Shown one piece after another: positions 30,303 to 42,519 of a DNA stretch of 64,000 bases. Position 1 is the first letter of the stretch. Every line of letters starts with the position of its first letter. This DNA comes from Cherax quadricarinatus (taxonomy: Eukaryota; Arthropoda; Malacostraca; Decapoda; Parastacidae), in NCBI RefSeq assembly GCF_038502225.1, contig NC_091293.1, positions 3,174,289 through 3,238,288 on the forward strand, given 5' to 3'. Under the pieces are notes generated by a model. The model was not told where the DNA came from and searched no databases. It saw only the letters and a program-made list of their open reading frames with translations. The translations under genes were made by a program, and so were the position numbers.

Positions 30303-33300
30303 CAGCAGCGTCAACCCATGAAACTGAAGGTACCACCAGGCAGCATCAACCTGAAGGTACCACCAGGCAGCAACAACCTGAAGGTACCACAAGGCAGTGT
30401 CAACCCATCAACCTAAAGGTACCACCAGGCAGCGTCAACCTGAAGGTACCACCAGGCAGCGTCAACCTGAAGGTACCACCAGGCAGCATCAACCTGAAGG
30501 TACCACCAGGCAGCATCAACCTGAAGGTACCACAAGGCAGCATCAACCTGAAGGTACCACCAGGCAGCATCAACCTGATGGTACCACCAGGCAGTGTCAG
30601 CATGAAGGTACCACCAGGCAGCATCAATCAGAAGGTACCACCAGGCAGTGTCAACCTATCAACCTGAAGGTACCACCAGGCAGCAACAATCTGAAGGTAC
30701 CACCAGGCAGCATCAACCCATCAACCTAAGGTACCACCAAGCAGCATCAACCTGAAGTTACCACCAGGCAGCATCAACCCATCAACCTGAAGGTACCACC
30801 AGGCAGCATCAACCTGAAGGTACCACCAGGCAGCATCAACCCATCAACCAGAAGGTACCACCAGGCAGCATCAACCTGAAGGTACCACCAGGCAGCATCA
30901 ACCTGAAGGTACCACCAGGCAGCGTCAACCTGAAGGTACCACCAGGCAGCGTCAACATGAAGGTACCACCAGGCAGCATCAACCGGAAGGTACCACCAGG
31001 CAGTGTCAACCTATCAACCTGAAGGTACCACCAGGCAGCATCAACCTGAAGGTACCATCAGGCAGTATCAACATGAAGGTACCATCAGGCAGCGTCAAAC
31101 TGAAGTTACCACCAGGCAGCATCAACCCATCAACCTAAAGGTACCACCAGGCAGCGTCAACCCATCAACCTGAAGGTACCACAAGGCAGCATCAACCCGA
31201 AGGTACCACCAGGCAGTGTCAACCCATCAACCTGAAGGTACAACCAGGCAGCATCAACCTGAAGGTACCACCAGGCAGCATCAACCTGAAGGTACCATCA
31301 GGCAGTATCAACATGAAGGTACCATCAGGCAGTATCAACCTGAAGGTACCACCAGGCAGCATCAACCCATCAACCTAAGGTACCACCAGGCAGCGTCAAA
31401 CTGAAGTTACCACCAGGCAGCATCAACCCATCAACCTAAAGGTACCACCAGGCAGCATCAACCCATCAACCTGAAGATACCACAAGGCAGCATCAACCCG
31501 AAGGTACCACCAGGCAGTGTCAACCCATCAACCTGAAGGTACCACCAGGCAGCATCAACCTGAAGGTACCACCAGGCAGCATCAACCTGAAGGTACCACC
31601 AGGCAGCATCAACCTGAAGGTACCGCCAGGCAGCATCAACCTGAAGGTACCGCCAGGCAGTATCAACCTGAAGGTACCACCAGGCAGTATCAACCTGAAG
31701 GTACCACCAGGCAGTATCAACCTGAAGGTACCACCAGGCAGTATCAACCTGAAGGTACCACCAGGCAGTATCAACCTGAAGGTACCACCATGCAGTATCA
31801 ACATGAAGATACTACCAGGCAGCATCAACCCATCAACCTGAAAGTACCACCAGGCATCATCAACCCATCAACCTGAAGGTACCACCAGGCAGTATCAACC
31901 TGAAGGTACCATCAGGCAGTATCAACCTGAAGGTACCACCAGGCAGTATCAACATGAAGGTACCACCAGGCAGTATCAGCCTGAAGGTACCACCAGGCAG
32001 TGTCAACCTATCAACCTGAAGGTACCACCAGGCAGCATCAATCTGAAGGTACCACCAGGCAGCATCAACCTGAAGGTACCACCAGGCAGCGTCAAACTGA
32101 AGTTACCACCAGGCAGCATCAACCCATCAACCTAAAGGTACCACCAGGCAGCGTCAACCCATCAACCTGAAGGTACCACAAGGCAGCATCAACCCGAAGG
32201 TACCACCAGGCAGTGTCAATCCATCAACCTGAAGGTACCACCAGGCAGCATCAACCTGAAGGTACCACCAGGCAGCATCAACCTGAAGGTGCCACCAGGC
32301 AGCATCAACCTGAAGGTACCACCAGGCAGTGTCAACCTGAAGGTACCACCAGGCAGCATCAACCTGAAGGTACCACCAGGCAGCGTCAACCCATCAACCT
32401 AAGTTACCACCAGGCAGCGTCAAACTGAAGTTACCACCAGGCAGCATCAACCCTTCAACCTAAAGGTACCACCAGGCAGCATCAACCCATCAACCTGAAG
32501 GTACCACAAGGCAGCATCAACCCGAAGGTACCACCAGGCAGTGTCAACCCATCAACCTGAAGGTACCACCAGGCAGCATCAACCTGAAGGTACCACCAGG
32601 CAGCATCAACCTGAAGGTACCACCAGGCAGCATCAACCTGAAGGTACCACCAGGCAGTATCAACCTGAAGGTACCACCAGGCAGTATCAACATGAAGATA
32701 CTACCAGGCAGCATCAACCCATCAACCTGAAAGTACCACCAGGCAGCATCAACCCATCAACCTGAAGGTACCACCAGGCAGTATCAACCTGAAGGTACCA
32801 CCAGGCAGTATCAACCTGAAGGTACCATCAGGCAGTATTAACATGAAGGTACCACCAGGCAGTATCAACCTGAAGGTACCACCAGGAAGTATCAACATGA
32901 AGGTACCACCAGGCAGTATCAACCTGAAGGTACCACCAGGCAGTATCAACCTGAAGGTACCACCAGGCAGTATCAACATGAAGATACTACCAGGCAGCAT
33001 CAACCCATCAACCTGAAAGTACCACCAGGCAGCATCAACCCATCAACCTGAAGGTACCACCAGGCAGTATCAACCTGAAGGTACCACCAGGCAGTATCAA
33101 CCTGAAGGTACCATCAGGCAGTATCAACATGAAGGTACCACCAGGCAGTATCAACCTGAAGGTACCACCAGGCAGTATCAACATGAAGGTACCACCAGGC
33201 AGTATCAACCTGAAGGTACCACCAGGCAGTATCAGCCTGAAGGTACCACCAGGCAGTATCAACCTGAAGGTACCACCAGGCAGTATCAACCTGAAGGTAC

Positions 33301-33690
33301 CATCAGGCAGTATCAACATGAAGGTACCACCAGGCAGTATCAACCTGAAGGTACCACCAGGCAGTATCAACATGAAGGTACCACCAGGCAGTATCAACAT
33401 GAAGTACCACTAGGCAGTATCAACATGAAGGTACCACCAGGCAGTATCAACCTGAAGGTACCACCAGGCAGTATCAGCCTGAAGGTACCACCAGGCAGTA
33501 TCAACCTGAAGGTACCACCAGGCAGTATCAACATGAAGGTACCACCAGGTAGTATCAACCCATCAACCTGAAGGTACCACCAGGCAGTATCAACCTGAAG
33601 GTACCACCAGGCAGTATCAACCTGAAGGTACCACCAGGCAGTATCAACATGAAGGTACCACCAGGCAGTATCAACCCATCAACCTGAAGG
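30303..33690 (+). repeat. 27-bp minisatellite array, ~3.4 kb
   Basis: The core is 'ggtaccaccaggcagcatca' plus 'acctgaa'. It contains a KpnI recognition sequence in most units. A 35-bp variant with an added 'cccatcaa' step recurs and changes the reading frame. Because 27 is a multiple of three, long repeat-peptide ORFs (PEGTTRQHQ, KVPPGSINL, and MLPGGTFRL on the minus strand) appear in several frames; I take them as by-products. Blocks recur at roughly 290-340 bp, indicating higher-order structure. Confidence 0.95.
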
Positions 33691-33855
33691 TACCAGCAAA
33701 CACCGCCCAGCGATCACCATTACTTCATCATTAACGACCCGATGGATCAAACACTCTCAACAATTTAAACCGATCTTTTACACACTGTAACTCGCACTTC
33801 ACTGAGTATCTAGTGTTCTATTATATAACAATAGTTATAAATGACCATAATTTTT
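33691..33855. other. Unique-looking spacer
   Basis: AT-rich sequence between the array and a SINE-like repeat. Nothing recognised. Confidence 0.4.
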
Positions 33856-33995
33856 ATAGGGGTGGACCGGTAAGCCAGCGGAAGGCCTCGGTCAGATGAC
33901 CAAAAGCTCCAAAGGCGGGTCATCATCTGACTAAGACCCGCGTCAGGAAACATTTGTCCTGTTTCCTGACGAACCTTACCTAACCTAACCTAACT
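33856..33995 (+). repeat. Short interspersed, hairpin-bearing repeat
   Basis: 'gggtggaccggtaagccagc' onward. It contains a perfect 12-bp stem with a 7-base loop (33941-33952 with 33960-33971) and an 8-bp inverted pair TCAGATGA (33894-33901)/TCATCTGA (33923-33930). It ends with three CCTAA units. I recall similar sequence from decapod crustaceans. No clear pol III box was found, so SINE is only one option. Confidence 0.55.
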
Positions 33996-34026
33996 GAGTA
34001 TCTCAGAAAGCTGCTCAAGCTTATAA

Positions 34027-34057
34027 TTTTTATTATTATTATTATTAATTATTATTA

Positions 34058-34105
<48 letters not shown>

Positions 34106-34115
34106 TTTATTATTT

Positions 34116-34164
<49 letters not shown>

Positions 34165-34194
34165 TTATTATTATTTTTATTTTTATTTTTATTA

Positions 34195-34244
<50 letters not shown>

Positions 34245-34268
34245 GTTATTATTATTACTGTTATTGTT
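34027..34268 (+). repeat. (ATT)n microsatellite
   Basis: About 240 bp of ATT repeats with occasional TTTTATT and AATT interruptions. Confidence 0.95.
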
Positions 34269-34456
34269 ATGTCCACAGGGAGCGCTAAACCTGCAGGCGT
34301 CAAAGAGAGCCTGCGGGGAATGAGAGGCATTCAGGTTGGATGCAGGGAAGAGGAGCAGGAGAGGAAGAGGAACCCATCGCGATCATCAAGGAACCTCCGT
34401 TGAGGGGGAAAAGCTTTTAAAGCAGTGAAGGTTCTGTTCCGAGTAAGTTTATCAAG
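34269..34456. repeat. Possible SINE-like unit beside the ATT tract
   Basis: 'agggagcgctaaacctgcag' followed by a G/A-rich stretch. I recall this type of unit next to microsatellites in decapod DNA; the sequence itself offers little proof. Confidence 0.35.
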
Positions 34457-34892
34457 GACCAAGGGGGCGCTGACCCCCGGGACACCGTCCTGGTAGACTC
34501 CAGGTGTACTACAGTCAACATTACTTACTCTCAAGGGGGCGCTGACCCCCGGGAGACCGTCCTGGTAGACTCCAGGTGTACTACAGTCAACATTACTTAC
34601 TCTCAAGGGGGCGCTGACCCCGGGACACCGTCCTGGTAGACTCCAGGTGTACTTCAGTCAACATTACTTACTCTCAAGGGGGCGCTGACCCCCGGGACAC
34701 CGTCCTGGTAGACTCCAGGTGTACTACAGTCAACATTACTTACTTTCAAGGGGGCGCTGACCCCAGGACACCGTCCTGGTAGACTCCAGGTGTACTACAG
34801 TCAACATTACTTACTCTCAAGGGGGCGCTGACCCCCGAGACACCGTTCAGGTAGACTCCAGGTGTACTACAGTCAATATTACTTACTCTCTA
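34457..34892 (+). repeat. 72-bp tandem array (six units) derived from a LINE 3' end
   Basis: Units contain 'gggggcgctgacccccggga' and 'agactccaggtgtac'. This parallels the CR1-like LINE 3' end 'gggggcgttgacccccggaa' and 'aactccaggta'. Unit starts are near 34463, 34535, 34607, 34678, 34750 and 34821. Confidence 0.85.
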
Positions 34893-35197
34893 CTTATTTT
34901 ATATCTATCATTACCTCAGTTACGGTATATGTTCATTGGCATCTTCTTCAACACAAAAATCTGCCATTAGAATAATTACTCAATGTGATTCCATCCAATC
35001 ACCTCTCCCCCCAACCTTTAATATTCAACTTGAACCTACTTAACATACGAACACACGAACAAGAACACAAGAACGATGGAACACTGCAGTGTGTGGGGGT
35101 AAATGGCGGGCCTTCTTTAATAACCATATACCCATGGAACCTACGTTCAGAACTTACCAAAGTTCTCACTTCACCGGAGGTTCCTGAGAATTTATTC
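34893..35197. other. Unassigned sequence
   Basis: No repeat or gene recognised. Confidence 0.35.
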
Positions 35198-35410
<213 letters not shown>

Positions 35411-35811
35411 ACCAGAATTAGTGTGCACTACCTAGCAGAATTTACTGCCAGAGGGGAATCATAGGCCTGTGTCCCGTGTGAAAAAAAAAATAATAATAAT
35501 TGAACTTTTCGTGTCAGAGGAAAGAAAGTCTCCCTGATAATATTGAGTATACATGGTGTATAGTGTATACTACAGTGGCTCCCTAGTATATTGTTGATAA
35601 AGGCTAAAGTGTCATTTGAAAACAGGTGAATTTGTAAATGCAGTGATAAGCCTATAGAGGCTGGTGTCAGAAGTCGCCAGAAACTTACCACAGGTCAGCT
35701 GTTTTTAATAATCTTCCTGGCTTGCTAGTGTACTCGCATATAATCTAGTGATACCAGTGAATAGCAGAATACAGTGTTGTAGTAGCAACTAACCAGTATT
35801 ATAATGGTACT
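35411..35811. other. Unassigned sequence
   Basis: No recognised feature between the endonuclease fragment and CR1-like copy 2. Confidence 0.35.
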
Positions 35812-36244
35812 TAGTGGAGTGGAGTGACTTTCATTAGTTTCTTTTTTCTTGAAATACCAGACGTATACTGTGAATTTCATATAACCTGTAGTTACCAGCG
35901 GTCGCAATATACACAACCAAAAGCAAATATTACTACAGAAAAAGCGTCCTTCCTCCAAAATTTCCACCAGTCAACTATAGTGATAATATAGCATTTATTG
36001 TAGTGGAGACGGAAAAAAAAATAGAAATCTAGATACAGCGATTGATAAACAAGGGTTGAGGTCGACCGTTCGTCATTGTAGGAGCTGCCAGAAATCACCG
36101 GTTTCTTCAACACGCAAGTTATACTTCTGTATCAATCAAATCACATATTACTCGGGTAGATAATTTCCAGTAGATCCTTCATGTGTTAGCCCAAATCACC
36201 GACCAGTATGTTTTAAATAAGCGACCCACTGATCAGATCAGATC

Positions 36245-36372
36245 GACTGGTCCGAACCCTTGACTGGTCCGAACCCTTGACTGGTCCGAACCCTTGACTG
36301 GTCCGAATCCTTGACTGGTCCGAACCCTTGACTGGTCCGAACCCTTGACTGGTCCAAACCCTTGACTGGTTT
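36245..36372 (+). repeat. 17-bp VNTR in the LINE leader, ~7 units
   Basis: Tandem 'gactggtccgaaccctt' units, compared with about three in copy 1. Confidence 0.9.
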
Positions 36373-36529
36373 CAAACGGTTTCGTTGGACAATAAAGCAG
36401 ACTGTAAACGGATGGGGTTGTAGGCGCCCTTGTAAACACAAACATTAAATATATATCAGGAACGTGCACTTAATAGAATATTCAAGAGGTTGCTAGTAGA
36501 ATTGCAGTAAATCAACCATTCAAATCATT

Positions 36530-37689
36530 ATGAAGCTGTGTGTAGTCTGTGGTCAGTCAAACAAACGGGCTTCCACATGGATAAATTGTCATTTGTGTGG
36601 AAATTGGTGTCACGCCCCTTGTGCAGATATCCAAGAACTAGCTACAAGCAGTGTTAAAACAGGGAAATGTTTTTGGGTATGCCCAAATGAGATAAATCTG
36701 TGGACTAAAATCACAAGGGTATTAAAAGAGGACAACATCAAAGCTGCTTTCATAGACAACCTGGAAGCTTTCTACAACAGATGGGAACATAAAAAGTCTG
36801 TGCTGAATGGTACTGCCCTTGATACTGGCCATGTAGTCAGAAACTGTAAGGCTGGAGATGAAGTCCTGGTAGTCAGTAAATGTGGGGCTGATAGTGTGGA
36901 GGTGCTGTCCTGGGAGACAGTAATGGTGAAGCTGGAGATGCTGTCCTGGGAGACAGTAATGGTGAAGCTGGAGATTTTGTCCAGGTAGTCGGGAATTATA
37001 CGCAGGAAGGAATACATATAAATGACCTCATAGGGGACAGGAGCCATAGTAGGGAAACAAGTGTAGTCAAAGATAAGATAAAACCAATATTGCAAACTAG
37101 AAATACCGCAGGAAATAGCAAACAAGAGGACTCCACTAGCAATAGTGAGGATATATTACCAAAAACAACTGGTGGGAGCTCCATTGTTGGTGCTAGGGAG
37201 GATAGAAGTAAGACAGGGAAACATGCACCAACAGGGAATACAGTCACAGAAACCCAAGGCAAACGGAAACCAAGCCTGTGCACATACTATGCACTTGGTA
37301 TCTGCTGGCATGGGAAATCTGGAAAAACAGATGGGACGTGCAACTATGACCACCCTAGAAAATGCCATGCCCATATGACAACAGGAAAATGCAAACTCCC
37401 TTCCTGTAAGCTTTTTCACCCTGAACTGTGTACCTCTTCAGTACAGGAAAGACTGTGCTATAACTTAAATTGCCAGGCATACCATCTAAAGGGGACAAAA
37501 AGATACAAAACATCCAGGCCATGGGAAAACCTGGGTAGCCACAGCCACTCAAGAGGGAGAGGTTTTTTAGTGCCAGGAAGGAAAAAAAACTGGCAGGAAA
37601 TGGCAGAAATCGTACACCAAATCCAGTCATTCCTGGAGTGGAACCACAGTCGATGGCCTCCACTCCAAACCAACAGATACAGATACTAA
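36530..37689 (+). pseudogene. CR1-like ORF1 (PHD finger + three CCCH zinc fingers), copy 2, frameshifted
   Basis: The ATG at 36530 opens MKLCVVCGQ. PHD-like ligands are C4, C7, C20, C23, H28, C31 and C47/C51, with W49 near the last pair; the final Cys spacing is irregular. The frame stays open to 36988, but an 8-base insertion near 36898 ('tggaggtg' relative to copy 1) puts the linker out of frame. The CCCH part is open in another frame, with the annotated piece at 37090-37689. Its fingers are C-x7-C-x11-C-x3-H, C-x8-C-x4-C-x3-H and C-x8-C-x4-C-x3-H. PHD domains are established in ORF1 of CR1-like elements. The role here, RNA binding by CCCH and chromatin contact by PHD, is inference. Confidence 0.78.
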
Positions 37690-40600
37690 TGCCGGAAAAA
37701 AAATCCCCCCCCAGTACCAACAATACCACCAGTCCGATAACATTCTTCTTTGCAAATATACAGGGTCTAAAGCCAGCAACAAACAACAAAATACCTTTCA
37801 TCCGTGGACTGCTTGCAGAGGCAAAGGCAATGTTCGCGGCTTTCACTGAGACCCACATAAAGGATCACTTGGACAACGAAATATGGATCCCAGGTTACAA
37901 CCTATACAGATGTGACAGAGTGAACAGGCAAAAGGGGGGGGGGGGTTGGCCTGTACATTGCAGAGTCACTTGTTTGCACAGAACTGCTTAATGCCTCAAA
38001 TGATGTAGTGGAAGTTTTAGCAGTAAAGGTCGAGAACCAAAACCTAGTCATTGTGGTAGTCTACAAGCCTCCGGATGCAACATCCCAGCAATTCCAGGAA
38101 CAGCTGTTAAAAATTGACCACTGTCTGGAAAATCTTCCAGCTCCTGCACCCAACATCTTGCTCCTGGGGGATTTCAACTTAAGGCACCTAAAATGGAGGA
38201 ATATAGCAAATAATATTGTTGCAGTAATAACACCAGGAGGCAGCTCTGATGAAAACTCACACTCACACGAGCTTTTAAATCTCTGCACAAAATTCAATTT
38301 AAACCAGCAAATAATAGAGCCTACTAGACTGGAGAATACACTAGACCTCATCTTCACTAACAATGATGATCTGATAAGAAATGTCACCATATCAAAAACA
38401 ATATACTCAGATCACAACATAATTGAGGTTCAGACATGTATGCGTGGAGCCCCAGACCGACATAATGAGACTAGTCACGAGGGAGCATTCACCAAATTCA
38501 ACTTCAATAACAAAAACATAAAGTGGGACCAAGTAAACCAAGTCCTAACCGATATAAGCTGGGAAGATATACTAAGCAACACAGACCCCAACTTATGCCT
38601 AGAACAGATTAACTCGGTGGCACTCGATGTATGCACAAGGCTTATTCCTCTAAGAAAAAGGAGGAGTAGATGTAAAATAGAAAGAGACAGGCGCTCCCTT
38701 TACAGGCGACGGAAAAGAATAACAGAGCGGCTAAAAGAGGTCAATATATCTGAAATGCGTAGGGAGACACTGGTCAGAGAAATAGCAAGCATCGAACTTA
38801 AGCTAAAAGAATCCTTTAGGAGTCAGGAATCGCGGGAAGAACTAAAAGCCATAAATGAAATCGAAAGAAACCCAAAGTATTTCTTCTCCTATGCCAAATC
38901 AAAATCGAGAACAACGTCCAGTATTGGGCCCCTACTTAAACAAGATGGGTCCTACACAGATGACAGCAAGGAAATGAGTGAGCTACTCAAGTCCCAATAT
39001 GACTCAGTTTTTAGCAAGCCGCTAACCAGACTGAGAGTCGAAGATCAAAATGAATTTTTTATGAGAGAGCCACAAAATTTGATTAACACAAGCCTATCCG
39101 ATGTTATCCTGACGCCAAATGACTTCGAACAGGCGATAAATGACATGCCCATGCACTCTGCCCCAGGGCCAGACTCATGGAACTCTGTGTTCATCAAGAA
39201 CTGCAAGAAGCCCCTATCACGAGCCTTTTCCATCCTATGGAGAGGGAGCATGGACACGGGGGTCGTCCCACAGTTACTAAAAACAACAGACATAGCCCCA
39301 CTCCACAAAGGGGGCAGTAAAGCAACAGCAAAGAACTACAGACCAATAGCACTAACATCCCATATCATAAAAATCTTTGAAAGGGTCCTAAGAAGCAAGA
39401 TCACCACCCATCTAGAAACCCATCAGTTACACAACCCAGGGCAACATGGGTTTAGAACAGGTCGCTCCTGTCTGTCTCAACTATTGGATCACTACGACAA
39501 GGTCCTAAATGCACTAGAAGACAAAAAGAATGCAGATGTAATATATACAGACTTTGCAAAAGCCTTCGACAAGTGTGACCATGGCGTAATAGCGCACAAA
39601 ATGCGTGCTAAAGGAATAACAGGAAAAGTCGGTCGATGGATCTATAATTTCCTCACTAACAGAACACAGAGAGTAGTCGTCAACAGAGTAAAGTCCGAGG
39701 CAGCTACGGTGAAAAGCTCTGTTCCACAAGGCACAGTACTCGCTCCCATCTTGTTCCTCATCCTCATATCCGACATAGACAAGGATGTCAGCCACAGCAC
39801 CGTGTCTTCCTTTGCAGATGACACCCGAATCTGCATGACAGTGTCTTCCATTGCAGACACTGCAAGGCTCCAGGCGGACATCAACCAAATCTTTCAGTGG
39901 GCTGCAGAAAACAATATGAAGTTCAACGATGAGAAATTTCAATTACTCAGATATGGTAAACATGAGGAAATTAAATCTTCATCAGAGTACAAAACAAATT
40001 CTGGCCACAAAATAGAGCGAAACACCAACGTCAAAGACCTGGGAGTGATCATGTCGGAGGATCTCACCTTCAAGGACCATAACATTGTATCAATCGCATC
40101 TGCTAGAAAAATGACAGGATGGATAATGAGAACCTTCAAAACTAGGGAGGCCAAGCCCATGATGACACTCTTCAGGTCACTTGTTCTATCTAGGCTGGAA
40201 TATTGCTGCACACTAACAGCACCTTTCAAGGCAGGTGAAATTGCCGACCTAGAAAATGTACAGAGAACTTTCACGGCGCGCATAACGGAGATAAAACACC
40301 TCAATTACTGGGAGCGCTTGAGGTTCCTAAACCTGTATTCCCTGGAACGCAGGAGGGAGAGATACATGATTATATACACCTGGAAAATCCTAGAGGGACT
40401 AGTACCGAACTTGCACACGAAAATCACTCACTACGAAAGCAAAAGACTTGGCAGACGATGCACCATCCCCCCAATGAAAAGCAGGGGTGTCACTAGCACG
40501 TTAAGAGACCATACAATAAGTGTCAGGGGCCCGAGACTGTTCAACTGCCTCCCAGCACACATAAGGGGGATTACCAACAGACCCCTGGCAGTCTTCAAGC

Positions 40601-40749
40601 TGGCACTGGACAAGCACCTAAAGTCAGTTCCTGATCAGCCGGGCTGTGGCTCGTACGTTGGTTTGCGTGCAGCCAGCAGCAACAGCCTGGTTGATCAGGC
40701 TCTGATCCACCAGGAGGCCTGGTCACAGACCGGGCCGCGGGGGCGTTGA
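37689..40749 (+). CDS. CR1-like ORF2: AP endonuclease + reverse transcriptase, copy 2, one frameshift
   Basis: ATG 37689-37691 overlaps the ORF1 TAA (TAATG). The first endonuclease part is open to 37991. The run of twelve G near 37934-37945 shifts frame, and the remaining 913 codons (38008-40749) are open. Residues in that piece: GDFN 54-57, SDHN 134-137, YTDFAKAFD 513-521, PQGTVLAP 573-580, FADD 602-605; C-terminal YWERLRFLNLYSLERRRERY. Copies 1 and 2 have ten and twelve G; by the frame, a length of 3k+2 (8 or 11) would be needed for one continuous ORF, so both copies are off, in opposite directions. Polymerase residues are otherwise complete. Confidence 0.88.
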
Positions 40750-40782
40750 CCCCCGGAACTCTCTCCAGGTAAACTCCAGGTA

Positions 40783-41286
40783 TCAGGTACAAATCCACAA
40801 GATATAGCTGATGTAATAACATTAGAACTGGAGTCCTGCAGCAAATGGTTAGTAGACAACAAACTATCGTTACACCTCGGGAAAACTGAAGCCATACTAT
40901 TTGGCACGAAACATAAACTGAGAAGGGTAAATAATTTTAATGTCTGGTGTAATGGGGAACCCATCACTTCAGTAAGATTCATCCTGGACCTGGGTCCAAG
41001 AGAACATGTAGGCCAGGATGAATTACAACAATTGGATATGCTGCTAATTTTGTCAAGGCTGAGAACCGAAGTAATCATAGTACTAGGGGGGAGAGAGCAC
41101 AACTTTGTAGTACCCACAGTCAGTGGCCAGGCTTCAAACACCTTTTATTGTACACCAATAAAGGAATGGAAAAGACTGCCTGTACATGTCAAAGCCAGTC
41201 ATAGCATGAACCAGTTCAAGACGAGAGTCAAAAGGTACCTAATGAATGTAGCGACAGAAAGAGAGGAGAATGATTTTTTTTTGTAG
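40783..41286 (+). pseudogene. Fragment of another LINE: RT thumb and C-terminus, with internal deletion
   Basis: The first part encodes DIADVITLELESCSKWLVDN, KLSLHLGKTEAILFG and NGEPITSVRF, a sequence typical of the region after the RT catalytic loop. After a gap it resumes with LRTEVIIVLGGREHNFVVPT, WKRLPVHVKASHSMNQFKT and VKRYLMNV, the C-terminal end. The sequence between is deleted and the frame changes. It is a different family from the CR1-like copy it abuts. Confidence 0.7.
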
Positions 41287-41525
41287 CTAACATACATGTA
41301 AATATAAATAACTCACTTTACCTTATTCCTAGTATATATCCTTTATAGTATGATAAGATATTATATCCTTTATAGTATATTAATAAGGTATTAAAAGGAC
41401 CCCAATGGAAATAAGTCACTCTGTCTGACTTTTTTGGGTTATCCTAGGTTCTCTACACATATGCTGCTATGTATGATAATCTATGTAACTGTATTTGTGT
41501 ATACCTGAATAAACTTACTAACTTA
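41287..41525 (+). other. 3' UTR of the LINE fragment
   Basis: Contains 'ggaaataagtcactctgtct', a 'gttatcctaggttctc' step and 'gaataaacttacta', a 3' end I recall from many decapod transcripts and LINEs. A related 3' end lies at 42266-42405. Confidence 0.6.
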
Positions 41526-42265
41526 TGTTAATATTCTTGATTTGCTGGTACTCTCCAGGCCCGGGTCTTTTCCTCATGTTAATATTCATATATGTTAATA
41601 TTCATGTATGATCTGATTGCAGTGAAAGTTAGTTATAATGTACGAGGGTGACCACAACTGAGGCAGCCAGCTTAGTGTTGTGTGTTGGGGAAGAATGTTG
41701 GGTGTCCCATGATCCGTGTCCACTATCATGTCAACTTAAGCCGCCCCCACCCACCCTCCCCCACCAGTCCCCCACCCGAACCTACCACGCCCCCACCAGA
41801 ACCCACAACGCACCCACCAACCCACTCTCGTACCCCAAGCTGTTTACTCTTGAGGCTTCAGTAAAAGACAAGATTATGACTCTGACAGTAATTGTGAATA
41901 ACGAGAGGAGTATGCAACACCAATAGACAAGTGAAGAGTGTCGTATTGCTAGCAGTGTGCCCGAGAGCGCTTGTAGCGGCCAGAAAAAAACAGAAAAACA
42001 CATTTCGGCGGAGGTGGGTGGGTGGCCAACTCTGCCACTGTCATGGCCGCCAGTGCCGCCGCATCACTGAAAACGGAACAAAAAACAAAAACCGACACTA
42101 AAAAAAGGGGGATGGACTATCATATTTTATTGCCGTTTTATTACGCATGGTGTGTTTAAACTCCATGTAGTAGACTGTTGAGAGGACGAACATTGTTATC
42201 CTTTGTGTCTAGTGTCACAAGTCGTGGCGCCAATAATGTTGGCGGCGGATAATATGTGGCAGCCG
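41526..42265. other. Unassigned sequence
   Basis: Contains a short C-rich stretch (41740-41825), without a recognisable gene. Confidence 0.35.
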
Positions 42266-42405
42266 ATGGAAATAAGTCACTTTGTCTGACCTTTTTCCTG
42301 TGTTGTCCTGGTGGGTAATTAGTACATATATTACTGTGTAGGATAATTGTTGTCACCTAAACTTGTGTACTTATGTGTACCTGTACCTAAATAAACTTAA
42401 TTATT
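42266..42405 (+). mobile_element. Second LINE 3' end of the 41.3-kb type
   Basis: 'ggaaataagtcactttgtct' through 'aaataaacttaattattt', parallel to 41403-41520 but more diverged. It probably marks a severely truncated LINE insertion. Confidence 0.55.
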
Positions 42406-42519
42406 TATTTGTTTACCTGCTATCTTACCTAATTACTTACCTGCTTTCTTACTTACCAAATTTGTAGCTACTAACTCATCACTTGTTCACCTACTTACTG
42501 CTTCCTCACCGACTCAGGT

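Larger units (their letters stand above)
35812..40782 (+). mobile_element. CR1-like LINE, copy 2 (nearly full length)
   Basis: Same structure and ends as copy 1. It keeps an ATG for ORF1 but has an 8-base insertion in the ORF1 linker and twelve G in the ORF2 G-run. Its leader lacks about 60 bases present in copy 1 near 11450-11510, and its 17-bp VNTR is longer. It is followed directly by a different LINE fragment. Confidence 0.86.

Noticed and set aside
30397..33413. Long ORFs with PEGTTRQHQ or KVPPGSINL repeats, a possible repeat protein
   Set aside because: They follow from a 27-bp unit, occur in several frames on both strands, are broken by 8-base variants and have no flanking gene structure.
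33975..33992. Interstitial telomere
   Set aside because: Only about three CCTAA units, at the end of an interspersed repeat; too short to call telomeric DNA.
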